In this document: one piece after another, positions 21,960 to 33,962 of the stretch | Numbering within the stretch: the first letter of the stretch is position 1 | Layout: each line of letters opens with the position of its first letter | The notes under the pieces: generated by a model | The model's database searches: none | Seen by the model: only the letters and a program-made list of their open reading frames with translations | Told to the model about the DNA's origin: nothing | From: Capsicum annuum | Lineage: Eukaryota > Streptophyta > Magnoliopsida > Solanales > Solanaceae | Length of the DNA: 64,000 nucleotides | Assembly: GCF_002878395.1 (NCBI RefSeq) | Contig: NC_061111.1 | Coordinates: forward strand, 29,286,055-29,350,054 | Direction: 5' to 3' | Translations under genes and position numbers: made by a program

Positions 21960-22960
21960 GCAGAGAATTATGGCTGAAGCGCATGGCGCATGATATTCTA
22001 TTCATCTCGGTGTGCATGATATTCTATTCATCTCGGTGTGCATGATATTCTATTCATCTCGGTGCTACCAAGATGTACCGTGATTTGTGAGAAATTTATT
22101 GGTGAAATGGTATAAAAAAGGATATAGCGAAATTCATAGAGAAGTGTACAACTTGCCAACACGTTAAGATAGAACACCAAAGACCCGGTGGAATGATGCA
22201 AGAATTCAGTATTCCTACTTGGAAGTGGGAGGAAGTAAATATGGATTTTGTGACTGGTTTACCTCCTTCTCGACATCATCATGATTCGATTTGGGTCGTT
22301 GTAGATAGGTTGACTAATTCTGTGTATTTCTTGCCAGTGCATACATCTTTCACCGCTGAGGACTATGCTAAGCTATACATTCGAGAGTTAGTCAGGTTGC
22401 ATGGAGTTTCTTTGTCTATTATCTTCGACAAGGGTACTCAATTTACTTCTCATTTTTGGAGGGCTTTTCATAAGGGTCTTGGTACCCAAGTTCATCTTAG
22501 CTTAGCTTTTCATCCACAGACCGATGGTCAGGCTGAGAGGACCATCCAAACCTTGGAGGATATGTTGAGGGCATGTGTTCTTGATTTCAAAGGAAGTTGA
22601 GATGAACATTTGCCATTGATTGAATTTGCTTACAACAACGGTTTTTATGCTAGCATTGGAATGGCTCTATTTGAGGATTTATATGAAAGGCGATGTAGAT
22701 CACCCATAGGTTGGTTTGAAGTGGGTAAAGCCTCTATGAGTGGACCTGATGCTGTGTTTGAGGCTATGGAGAAAGTTAAGCTGATTCGGAAAAGATTGAA
22801 GACAACTCAGAGTCGCCAAAAGTCATATGCAGATGTGAGAAGAAGAGCTCTTGAGTTTGAGGTTAACGATTTGGTATACTTGAAGATTTCACCCATGAAG
22901 AGGATGAAAATATTTGGTAAGAAAGGGAAGCTTAGTCCCTGATACATTGGCCCTTATAGA
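21960..22960 (+). pseudogene. Integrase of E3
   Basis: The HHCC zinc-binding region is at about 21975-22165 (His pair around the triplicated HLG segment, then KCTTCQ). The DDE core is mostly one open frame from 22193: WKWEEVNMDFVTGLPPSR (first Asp), VVVDRLTNSVYFLPVHTS, IIFDKGTQFTSHFWRAF (second Asp, with F-D-K where S-D-R is usual) and [16 protein letters not shown] (Glu). After a TGA at 22598 the frame goes on with FAYNNGFYASIGMALFEDLY and the C-terminal VNDLVYLKISPMK; the GPY/F motif follows a TGA near 22940. The core is catalytically plausible; the zinc region is destroyed by the triplication. Confidence 0.87.
21988..22065 (+). repeat. 26-bp tandem triplication in E3 integrase
   Basis: Three copies of a 26-bp unit beginning GCATGATATTCTATTCATCT start at 21988, 22014 and 22040. 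E1 has a single copy at the same place (near 5195). Two extra copies add 52 bp and shift the frame in the zinc-binding part. Confidence 0.93.
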
Positions 22961-23335
22961 GTTTTGAATCATGTTGGGAAAGCAGCTTATGAGATTGAAT
23001 TGCCTACCGAGTTTTTAGCTGACCGTCCTATCTTTCACGTTTCAATGCCCAAGAAGCACATTGGTGATTCTATTGTTGTTGATCCGTCAATAAGTTTTGA
23101 TGTTCAGGATATCCTTTTGTATGATGAAGTTTCAGTTGAAATCCTAGATTATCAAGTTCGTAGACTAAGAAATAAGGAATTCCCTTGGTCAAAGTTCTGT
23201 GGCAAAATCAATCAGTCGAGGGTGCTACTTGGGAAACAGAAGCAGATATGCGAACCAGATACCCGCATCTCTTCTCCGCAAGATCAACTTAAATCAAAGG
23301 TACTATTCTTCCCTAATCCAGTTTCCTTCTAATCC
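22961..23335 (+). pseudogene. Chromodomain tail of E3 integrase
   Basis: AAYEIELPTEFLADRPIFHV and SMPKKHIGDSIVV precede EVSVEILDYQVRRLRNKEFP, the first half of the chromodomain. A shift then replaces the expected VKVLWRNQ...TWEAE with KFCGKINQSRVLLGKQKQ, although the nucleotide sequence still encodes the normal tail in another frame. The family's CGAGGACGAATG motif lies just beyond the gene, near 23481. Confidence 0.75.
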
Positions 23336-23494
23336 AGTGTATTTAGCTATATGGTTATTCTCTCTATGATTCATGCATTTTGTGAAGTACTCAAAAGTTT
23401 AGAATGAAGTAAGCCCTTTTAGTGAGTAGTTCCAGCTTTACGTCCTCATTTTCTCTTGTTCTTGGCCTATCTAGCCATATTCGAGGACGAATGT

Positions 23495-23511
23495 TTCCAA
23501 GGGAGAGATAT
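23495..23511 (+). other. Polypurine tract of E3
   Basis: TCCAAGGGAGAGATAT precedes the 3' LTR, matching the E1 tract in position and sequence. Confidence 0.75.
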
Positions 23512-25834
23512 TATAATACCACAAAACTCTAACCAATAGTACAACCATGAATCAAACTCATTAGAAATAAATTATAATATTTTGGGTTGTTTTCTAAACA
23601 AGGATGGTGTGCATTACGGCCTTAAAGATGTCCTAACGATTGGGTGAATCAAAACATTCCTTACCGATTGAATTCTTGAGAAGGATATTGGTATAGTCAA
23701 CTTCAAACTAGCATATCTCTCATTATACTTGAAATTTATGAGTTCATGACCTATCAACAGATAGATAATTGAATTAGCTTTCCAACGATACTAATTTCGC
23801 AACAATCCGATACCGGAGCAAAGAGTTATACCCATTTCACTCCAGCATCTTAATTTGGAAAAGGGTGCAGACGTTTCTGACGGCCTGTCACATTTCTGAC
23901 GATATTTCTAACGACGTCGTCATGTTTCTGACAACATTTCTGACGACATCATCAGCCTTAGGCAGAAAAATCATAAAATTTGACCCTTCTGTGATGACAT
24001 TTTGTGACGGCCTATCACGGGTCTGACGGCCTGTCACGGATGTCATCAGTTATTTTTTTTAGCAATTTAGAGACGTTTTTGCAAGGGTATTTTGGTCTTT
24101 TCCCATATTTTGGAGGCCTCTATAAATATGAGAACCCATCCAAACCCTAATTCCATCATTTTCTCTTTCAATTTTCTTGAGATAATATATCTAGGGCTAT
24201 ATCAAGAACATAAATCTTCCAAGAATCATGCATAAATCTTCAAAATTTCTTGAAGAACCAAGTTCCTCATAGTGTGGGCTTCAAGAATTATTTATTTCAA
24301 GTGTAGATAAAGTCTCAAGCGCTAAAGTTCATCCAATTTCAAAGATTAAGGTATATGGGGTTTTGAACAAGAACACTTCTTTCGTTCTTGTGCCCAAAGA
24401 TTTAATTTCTATTGAATTTCATGAATTTTGCAAAGTGGGTTTACACCCAAATTACTTTATCAAGGACTTATGAGATTTGACCTATACAAGATTGACACAT
24501 ATGACTACTTCATTGTCTTATTTCTTAAATTAAGAATTTATGTCATGAGTTGTTTATTGTTATCATGAAATGATAATTTCTAAGTGATTTATGATAAGTG
24601 TCATAATTTATGATTTTCCATGAGAAGTTTGTCTATTGAATATATATTAATATTGAGCTTGAGAGTCAAGAATGAGTTCTATGATGTTTTCTGAAAGATT
24701 TGATACTTGATATGATTTGATAAGCAAGTGTACTTGATGATGAGAAAGATTATTTTGAGTTTTAGTCGAGTTATGAATCCATAAGTTAATTATGATTTAC
24801 AAGTGAGATATATATTTATATTTTGGTCTTCATGATAGACCCTTGAGTTGATTAAGGTGGATTTCCTAACGCACTTTGAGCTTATGTCTGGGAGTAGTAT
24901 TTAGCACCGAGCGGGAAGCATGGGTTCAGCGCATGCTACTTCCCCAGAACTACGTTCCACCGTAGGATTAAGATTAAGGGCCAAAGGCCAAGACAGTTAT
25001 CACAAAAGTTAAGGTTCTACTCCAATGGCAAGGATAGAATAGCTCTCCCCAATGTGGGCAAGACGTTGGACTCCATGTAAGCTCACATGGTTTATGTTGG
25101 TTATAAGAAACTCCCAAGTCCATAATAGTCCAAGTTTCATAAGTTACCGAGTCACTCTAAGTCTTGAGTCAAAGAGTTTGAGTTGAGTCCAACGGTTTGT
25201 GAGATTTATGAAGCATGTGTTATTATTGATGATTTATGGAAAATATGTTTAGGTAACTCAAGCGAAGAGAGTCATTATTATCAGCATGCATGATTTTCTT
25301 ATACATTTATGATATTATTTAAATGTTTCCTGCACCCCCACATACTCAGTATATTCCCAAGTAATGATTCCCATACTCTTCTATGTTCTATATTTTCTCG
25401 TGATGTAGATTCAGGTGCTCAGTCTCAGCAGCGACAGTGATCTTCGAGTACCTCCATCTACATTCGTACAGTTGGTGAATCCTCATGATTCAAGGACCTA
25501 TGTCCCCTATTTTTGTCTTGATAGTAGATGGTTGTTTATTTCCAGTTCATTACGGATCAGTTGGAGATCTGTCCCCATGGTTCCTCAGTCTTATGTAATA
25601 GAGGCTTTGTCAGACTAGAGTACTAGTATGTACAGAACTTCAATATTTTGATTGTACAGGATAGTATTTTTTTGTATTTCAGTATGTTCATGACATGATT
25701 ATTCTTCTTTATTACAGCTTGATTATTGTCATAGTGATTTATAGAGGTGATGACTGGCTCAGAGGGTTATCTTGAGGTCGCGTGTGGCCTTAAGCACCGT
25801 GTGACGTCTTGGGATAGGATCTTGGGGCATTACA
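23512..25834 (+). repeat. 3' LTR of E3
   Basis: It is exactly as long as the 5' LTR (2323 bp) and nearly collinear with it. The start reads TATAATACC where the 5' copy has TGTAGTACC, and the end CATTACA is better kept than in the 5' copy. It is followed by AATAC (25835-25839), the right copy of the target duplication. Confidence 0.92.
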
Positions 25835-26463
25835 AATACATACTTTTGTTCTATCTTGGTGTGATGTTAAAATATATGTGATATCAAGCGGTGTGGGCTA
25901 TCGTCGTGGGATATTTTTCTGATTGCAAGTGGCGTTCCCTTAGTGTGTATTTTGTATGCTTTATTTTCTACTTTGTTTGGTCAGTCTATGATACCTACTG
26001 AGTACAAGTAGACTGTAATCATGCCTACTACGCCCTTTCGGTGTAGGTCCTAGCCCGAGTGCGCCTCAACTAGCTTGACTCGGGCGATTGTTAGAGCTTT
26101 CAAGGTAGCGGTTGGACATTCATGCATTCGGAGTTCACCTCTATCTTTCTGTATTAGTTATATCTTTATTAGTTTTCATATACAGATATTTTCATTTGTG
26201 GTTATTTTTTAATGTATTTAACTCCGGCATTGTATTAGTAGTTCTTATACTGCTGACACCAGGTTTTGAGAGTTATGGTTCCATGTATTGATTTTATTCT
26301 TTTTGCTTTTATTATATCGATGTGGGTCAGCTTTGTTCTAGAAGCCTTACCTTGGGGGCATTTTTTTCTTTTCCACATGTGTATCAATTTGGGTGAGAGG
26401 CTTACTTGTCAAGGTTCGCCGCGAAAAGTGCCATCATGGCCTATCTATTTTTAGGTCGTGATA
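25835..26463 (+). repeat. 3' LTR of E2, end part after E3
   Basis: After the AATAC duplication the E2 LTR resumes and ends GGTCGTGATA, the inverted partner of its TGTAACGATC start. Its last ~400 bp match the 5' remnant at 9055-9457. Confidence 0.85.
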
Positions 26464-26628
26464 GGCATAAGCTAGAAGATTCTTAGGTCTCTCTTTCTAT
26501 TTTTTCTTGTTAAGGTATTTTTGACAAAGGTGATTCTTCACAACACTTGAAAAATAATGGCTGAAGGTATGTTTCTATTTATTTTTCCGTTGCACATTAG
26601 CTCTGTGTATGTGTAGAAATTTTCAACA
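26464..26628 (+). repeat. 5' LTR of C, last ~165 bp
   Basis: Shares ATTCTTAGGTCTCTCTTT, GGTGATTCTTCACAACACTT and AATAATGGCTGAA with 43957-44045 and ends TTTCAACA like the 3' LTR. E2 is inserted at its left edge. Confidence 0.85.
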
Positions 26629-26644
26629 TGTGTTATCATGAGCC
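26629..26644 (+). other. Primer-binding site of C
   Basis: TGTGTTATCATGAGCC directly follows the LTR and resembles the initiator tRNA-Met site (TGGTATCA-GAGC). Confidence 0.55.
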
Positions 26645-27680
26645 AGCTTTAGCTATGTCATTCAGTGTTTCATTATATTCACAAATAGTTCATTATACGA
26701 ATCTGTTCTATGAATTCTCACTGTTTACTTAAGATAACGACTTATGGAATAGAACTTGTTTCATTAATTTGTTTTATGAATATGCTATAATTACTTGAAA
26801 TATTTTCTTTAAGTTTGTAATTAATTATCTCTAAGTGCAACCATGCTTAAAACAATATGGTTACTGGATTGGCCATAGTGTACTAAGAAGTTTTTCATTT
26901 GGCTATTTGAATTATTCTTAATAAAGTGGTTTAGTTATGTTAAAATAGTAGTATTGTTTTAATTGAACATTCAATTACTGTATCATATTCTTCTTATAAT
27001 ATCTTGATTAATTATAAGAAATATGAATGGGAGATATGTAGGATCAGCTTATTCCCTTATTGTATGCAATATAATATCACTATGGCTAAAGAATTACCAT
27101 TTTAATGAATTACATGTAGGCTCAACCTATTTCTTTGTTGTACGATTTTTTCTTCGATTAATAAAAGATGCTTTATACAATGGACTGCTTTGATGTAGGC
27201 TCTACCTATTCAATCTGCTTTAACATTTTAAAAATTATACTTTGCTTAAGTTAATTATTAAAATTAACTATTGTGAGATGTCATTATGAGTTCTTTTTAT
27301 CATATGTTTGGGTTTCCCACGACGTTTCAAGCATATAATATAAAGAAAACAAGTTCTTTAATCACATGAAGTTAAGTGATTGAAATATAATAATGACATC
27401 TAATAAAGTCCTATTATCTTATCAAAATAGTAATCTTACTCCACAGGGAGGTAACTAGTTTAGCTAGATTAATTGGAATAAAAAGTAAACCTTTCTGTAA
27501 AAAAAATTATCCTATGCCGAAAGGAATGAATTATTTTCTAATTTTATTCGGTTTACTAGTCTAATAAAGTTAAGTACTTCTATGCATGAGTGCAACCTCT
27601 ACTCACAGGAAGGTTTAGAATTTACTTAAGAATCGGTATTTAAGCGATTCATTTTGATGGTTATGTATTGCATAGATTAT
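26645..27680 (+). other. Leader of C, non-coding
   Basis: About 1 kb of AT-rich sequence between the primer site and gag. I see no reading frame or known repeat. It ends at ATTAT (27676-27680), the left copy of the target duplication of L. Confidence 0.6.
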
Positions 27681-29979
27681 TGTCATGATCCGAACTAGGG
27701 CCTGGCCGTGACGGACATCCCGAACCATGAAGGCCCGGAAGTCATACTCTATCTGGTAGTCATGCACAACATTCATATAATAAAAGAAAATGCGGAATTA
27801 CAATCTAATATGGAAATATGGTCATACTCTAGATTAAGTTTAACAATAAGGAATGAAATCCGAAAATCACTAACAACATCTGGAAAAGTCTGCGAAATCT
27901 CAACTACATCAAAATCTGAAAAATCTGAAAATTGGGACAAGGACCCCAGTAGACCAAAACTGTAATAGATGACATAATCTGAAAGGGCAGGCCTTCTGGA
28001 ATAGAGAAGGCTCACTACTGTACAATCTGATCTACTGTCTGAATTATCTACTGCTTATCTGGACCCCTAAACTGAGCCTCAGAACTCAAGAGGTAGAGGA
28101 AGCGGGTCAATATATATTCAACATATATGAGAGCAATTTAAAGTAGTTCATAAACATATCATATAGTAAGAAATCACAAGGGCATTTTAAAAGACTCTGT
28201 GAAAACATCTGAAATCTGTGACACTCTTTATCTTACTTCTGCACTAGGTGGTGTACCCTACAATCTGTAATCCCACAGGTTATATGAGATCTGCCATTAA
28301 CTCGGCAGCCAAACCCCCAACCCAAGTATGCCACAAAGGTCGGAGTCTCTGAATCTACTATGCCACACGGCCGTCGCCAGCGTACAATAATAATTTATAC
28401 GTATCGGCAAATATGGTTTCATGCTAATAGTTACTTGAACTCATGCCTTCTTCGGGTAACCACCTAACCCTCTTTATGCCCATTTTTAGTTCTTTAAACA
28501 TACATGCTCTCTGAAAACATACTCTAAAATCTTTAACTCTGTCATGGCATATACACATATATGGTATCGTCATACCATTGACTTGCAAGTCACATTCTCT
28601 GAGCCATTTATAGCAATTTATATCTCTATTTTCAAATCATGAAATTCAGAACCACCATAACAACAATTCATTCAAGGAACTCGTGCTTTAAAATTCATGT
28701 AAAACCAGGCAAGCAATTTTCTTTATCAACAATTTAACAAACAATGGTGGTTATGTCCAAAGTCTCTATCTCATGCAATTCTTCTCTTTAACACAAAACA
28801 TAGTTATCTCAAGAGACCCTCTCAATAATTCTAAATCAATGTTTTAAATACTATGACATTGAGAAAACATCTTTCAAATCACAGACATGTATTTTAACTC
28901 TTTTCCAACAAAATCAAAATCTTTAATTTATCACAAGAGAGGGAGTCCATAATTTATGCTCTCAAACAATCTTAAACCTCAAATTTTATTCATATATGTA
29001 TACATGTAAATCAACTTAGGGGGAAAGGCCTAAGGTCCAAATCAACAATACATTTAAACATTCATAATGCATAATAAAATCATGTATTTCAAAACCCCTT
29101 TTCTAAAATCATGCTTGAAAATCTTTAAATCATATTCTAGTGTTTCCAAGCCCATGTAGTTTTTAGGATAAACCCCACGTACCTTAAATTATAAGATCTG
29201 AAAGATGGAACCTAGATCTTGTTAGATGAAACCCGGATCTTGCTTTATTTCTTGGAGATATTAAACTTAAGGCTTGATTTTCTTGAATTTCTTATTCTTG
29301 GAGAAACCCTAATTTGATCTTGTTTTATGAGTGAAGAGGAAGTTTTTGATGTTGTAAAACTAATAATTATTGATTAATAACACTTAAGGGGTGATTTAAT
29401 TCGTGTGAAAGGATTCTGGAGTGAGGGAAAAACCAAAATACCCCTACAAAATCACTTCCCACTTGCTGAAATTCTCGGTTGACAAGCCATCAGATCTATG
29501 ACAAGCCATCATCTTTTGTCATCACCTGGGAGCTGAAATTGATGGGTTTCTGCCTAAGGCTGATGACATATTCTGACAAGTCGTCAGAATTGTCGTCACT
29601 CAGTTGCCAGGCTAATATGCTAGAGTAAAATAGGCATAACTTTTTTCTCCGATATCGGATTTTAGAAAAATTGGTGGCGTTAAAAATAGGACTCAAAGAC
29701 CTTTTATTTGATATAATTACGCCACCTATTTCTTCATATACAAGGATTTATAGCCGATTCAATTTGACCCAAGTTTCGACGCTCACCAAGACTCGAACGA
29801 CAGGAAAGCTTTCAACTAGTCCTTGAGTAAAGGGACCTCTATGATCTCCTCATGATCAAATAAATTCAAACACTACATAATTGATTAAATCACTATATGT
29901 ACATTGAATTTATGGCTTTTGGAACATCTACGCAAAGTAATGACAATTTTTGTTCTAACTCGAAATGCGGAGTGTTACA
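27681..29979 (-). repeat. 3' LTR of L
   Basis: On the minus strand it begins TGTAACACTCCGC after the purine tract and ends with the complement of TGTCATGATCCG. It matches 33963-36332 but lacks about 43 bp near 28110 and about 22 bp near 29580 that the other LTR has. Confidence 0.87.
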
Positions 29980-32902
29980 TTATCTCCCCCTTGGTATCAT
30001 TTGTCCCCAAATGATGGGTAGGAACGTTGAAGCTTAAAGGTATGGAATAACGTAGACATGACGTGTCTTTTAAGAAAGGATATAACTAATCTAAGACTTT
30101 TAAACTTCTATCATGAAACTGAATTCTGAGTTGACTTGATGTTACTTGCTTCAAGGAGTTGATTCATGCTGAGAGTTTAGAATTTCCTTGGAGTGTTCAT
30201 GATCTAATCATACATATTGAATTGAGGAGTGATAACTTATGCAAGTATGAATCATGAGACAACTGGACTTAGATCGGATCAAGGTATTACACTGTCTGAG
30301 CTAAAATACTTGGAAAAATTGGGATTATGCGTTGAACTCTTATGAACTGAGTCATGACTAAATAGTTGAATCTAAAACATGATGCTTGAACTGAACTAGA
30401 TTCGCAATTTACATGGATGGAATAGATTATCTCTCAACACCCTTTCTAAAGAAGTTCCAGTAGCATCAGGGAGCAACGAATTTGGGCACAAATTACACCA
30501 GGCATCCAACTACGAAATCACAACATTGACACTACTCTATAGCACGAAATATAGACATGTAACTCATAAACTAGGAAAGAATTACCAAACCTTAGGCAAT
30601 GCAACTTCTTACTTTCAAGGTTAGCCACACTTCTAAAATACTCTCTCAACTATACTTTCCCCTTAAACACCATACTCATTGATTCCACTTATTTTTCTTA
30701 CATGGCCGCTAATATTTCCATCTACTAATATCTAAACTGAACTAAATCCCCTCACCATCTTCAAGCCTAACTCAAAATCACAAGACGAACCACATAATAA
30801 TGTAGTACTAGTTTGAATCATGAATTTAGTACACCCTGCATTTCACAATTCCTCATCTCATGCATAATTCTTATTGTCATTCCAGCAATCACCTTCAACT
30901 TCGCATTAGACATTCACAAACACAAAAAGAATCCATTCGTATGTATATAAACATGATATTCAAGCCTATCTTCATACTCACATATACACTTATAAAAAAA
31001 CACTCATAAAGAATCTTTCTCAAATTCTCTAATACTTCTATCCATTACAACTTCCCAGCACTATTCAAATGATACACATAAAATATTCTCAACTAACCAA
31101 GCCATGCACGAAACTTCACCTCAAAATTCTTTCAATTTATGGACTTACATAAAACAAGCACACAACAATTTTTCCCAAGTATAACACATAAAACTTCAAC
31201 TAACCTTGACATGTATCAAAGACTTGGCCTCAATCTTACTCCATAATTACAACCTTAACTCAAATAAGCACACAACCATCTTTCATCAACAAGAAATGTT
31301 TACTCTTTTCCATCTAGACTACTATTCATCATCACTATCTTGACCTAAGGTAAAAAGGTCACTAAAAAATTGGAATACCGGAATCCGGAACATGAGGAAA
31401 GTACTAATCATAACTTGATACCCTACAAGGTGTGAGGAATAGAGAAATCATGGCATGGACTCATTAAAGAGATCTAATTTGAGGGCGTATCTGATATAAA
31501 TCTGAATTTTCACTGATCATTAAGTGTATCACATGTGTACAAGAGTCATGAACTGCATGACCTGAATTTTTTTTTTGGAATTCATAACTTACGGAAAGTG
31601 ATTCTGACTGCTGAACAAACTGGGAACTCATCATACTAGGAACTAAGATAGTACATGATTCTTTATCATATGCATGAACACGGACTATGATCATGAAGAT
31701 AAAATATAAAGCATGAGTATGTATTGGAATAACTGGAGTAAACTACTGAAATAAGAATAGATTGAGTGTTGTTCTTTCTCACGGCCAATTTCACAACTTA
31801 CTGGCACATCTATTAGCATCTGAAAACTTGACTTGGTTACTCGTTCTATCATCTCTCCCTTGGATTTAAGCCATTACTCTAAGTCTGTGAACCACTATAT
31901 ACACTCTGGTATAAACTGAAATAACTTTACTCTAGAGTCGGGGATATAACAATACATATAAAACTAAACTTACCCTGTAAGACGGTATCTTCATATATAA
32001 TAACCAATTCTAATACCTCCTTTTAAGATTCAACCCTTAGATTTCTATAGCCCCAAAAGTCATCATATAACAGATTAAACATTCACCAACTTAGATTCTT
32101 CTAACACTAAACATGGATATCTCCAAATCTTTGATGGACCATACCACTTTTGTCATAGTCTACCAGCATCATGCCTGCAAACTTATATTTCTAAACCATG
32201 AGAATCAATATTATGTAAAAAAAAAGGCTCAACATCATTAATCATAACTCCATAACTTAGTTATCAAGAACATCACTTATTATCTAACTAGTCTTTCTTC
32301 GCCTAGCAACTCAGTACTACTAACCACACAACATGCAATGATCCTTGAAAATAATGTAGCCCCATAGCACCTTGGGCGTACTACTACATCATACTTACAA
32401 CATCAGACTTGTTTACGAATCAAATAAACTTAAGCTCTTGTATACACTGTTCAAGCCTAGTAGATCACTTTCACACAACTAACACGCACCACAACAATCA
32501 TTATATCCACCTTGATCACCATCTACTATTCCAACTTAGTGTCTAATTCTAGCTATGATGAACCATGACTTCACACAATTTCCTTACATGCCAAACATCT
32601 GAAAACATTAATCCGCCAAAACTTTATAACAGTAAGGATCAACCACAATCCTACGATCTATCTTATTTAAAATCCATTAACACATCCCCCTTCTACACAT
32701 CATTACTATCTACCCTTTTATAGAACTAAAACTTAACTAATAATTCCTTCTCTACCTTACCTTCTACTAAACTAACACACAGGGACGTATCACTTCATTA
32801 CCAACTAAATCTCATGCAAAAATATTCGTCCATATATATATTCAATAAATTCCTCTTACCACTTTTCTTGACATTACGCCACTAAATCCCTAGTCCCAAT
32901 CA

Positions 32903-33136
32903 ACATAGGAACAACAAGATGAACAACAAGTTACTAGTGAATCAAAATAGGCCCCACACGGCTTCACTAGACTTTGATTTTTTTTTTAACAAGAAAATGA
33001 GATGAATGACAAGGCAGCTATGCTAATGAATCGAAAAAGCCCCACACGGTTTCACTAGACTTTCGGTTTCAACAACACAATGATAACAATATTATAAGAG
33101 ATAGAAACTTGACACACAATATTCAATAATCTAAGA
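32903..33136 (-). repeat. Fragment related to the LTR of M
   Basis: Aligns to 1457-1700: shared blocks include GAACAACAAGATGAACAACA, CTAGTGAATCAAAATAG, ACGGCTTCACTAGACTTT and TTCAACAACACAATG. Only the inner third of the M LTR is present, without its ends. Confidence 0.85.
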
Positions 33137-33944
33137 ATACACATCTTACCCTGTATAAATAAAAATCAGAGTCAAACACTCCCCCCCCCCCCCCATATAC
33201 TACCATGCAATCCACGAATACTACTAGCTACCACATTAGTCTATCACTAAAAAAGGGTAAATCATTCTCAAACATCAGTTATTCAACTAAATTATTTATT
33301 CACACAAAAGTCACCCTCACTCAGATTTATAACTTTGTGACTTTATATCACCAGCTTCTTGGTCTAATCTCACTAACAATAGATCATGAGACCGACACTT
33401 TAACTTATACTACTATGCAGGTGGAAATATAGTTCTAACATTCTGCTATACCTCGTTCCCTATTAAGCATGACATCTGCAACATAAAATTTTGAAAAAGA
33501 CTGGATACCCTTAATACCGTAGGCTGAAGAGCATGATTTATTCAGAACCAAAATTTGCACTAGAATCAATCCACTCTGAAGCACTAACGAACTTTTATCA
33601 AGTCCTTGCACGATTTTTAAAATCTTATATAACATCAATCAGAAAGGACCATACCAATTAAATTCTAAACTTTTGCACTTGATTCACCGTAATAATGAGA
33701 CATATCAGAGCCCATCAAAGTAAAGAAAGAATTGGGATAACTTTACTTTCATATGGGCAACACCATAGCACGAATTAGAGTATGAAAGAGGAATATTCTG
33801 ACTCCATAGCACGAACTAGAACATGAAGAAAGGGAAACATTCCTAAACGCCTAGTAGCCTCCTGCTTATAAGTGTGGCGCGCTACACACCCATAAATAAG
33901 ACTCTAACCGCCATAATTTTGCAGACACCCTGGGACCATGATTC

Positions 33945-33962
33945 GTGCTTGGATACCAACTT
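33945..33962 (-). other. Primer-binding site of L
   Basis: The minus strand reads AAGTTGGTATCCAAGCAC directly after the 5' LTR; TTGGTATC matches the start of tRNA-Met type sites, the rest differs. Confidence 0.5.

Larger units (their letters stand above)
16090..25834 (+). mobile_element. Complete Ty3/gypsy chromovirus E3 (9745 bp)
   Basis: The element has two LTRs of equal length (2323 bp), a primer-binding site, gag, protease, reverse transcriptase, RNase H, integrase with chromodomain, polypurine tract and an AATAC target duplication. It lies in the 3' LTR of E2. In the stretches I compared by eye, the LTRs differ about once in 15-20 bases, so the insertion is not recent. Three stops in gag, stops in pol and a 26-bp triplication in integrase make it non-autonomous. 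Coding similarity places it in the same family as E1. Confidence 0.93.
9055..26463 (+). mobile_element. Ty3/gypsy chromovirus E2, interrupted by E1 and E3
   Basis: E2 comprises a 5' LTR remnant (9055-9457), internal region (9458-13854) and 3' LTR (13855-16089 plus 25840-26463). E1 interrupts the 5' LTR and E3 the 3' LTR. The two LTR tails, 9055-9457 and about 26061-26463, align along their length, which proves they belong to one element. E2 in turn sits in the 5' LTR of copia element C. It is a more distant gypsy lineage than E1/E3 and is the most decayed of the three, consistent with greater age. Confidence 0.85.
29980..33962 (-). other. Internal region of L, no gene recognised
   Basis: AT-rich, with stops in all frames. 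The minus-strand end next to the 3' LTR reads TTTGGGGACAAATGATACCA before the GGGGGAGATAA tract, resembling the tail of some gypsy elements. It contains an M-LTR-like fragment at 32903-33136 and a run of 14 C at 33181-33194. No zinc knuckle, protease, reverse transcriptase or integrase motif was seen on either strand. I regard the 60-76-codon frames at 31464, 33205 and 33435 as chance. Confidence 0.6.

Noticed and set aside
33181..33194. Run of 14 C as a structural element
   Set aside because: A lone homopolymer inside the core of L; probably slippage or sequencing noise.
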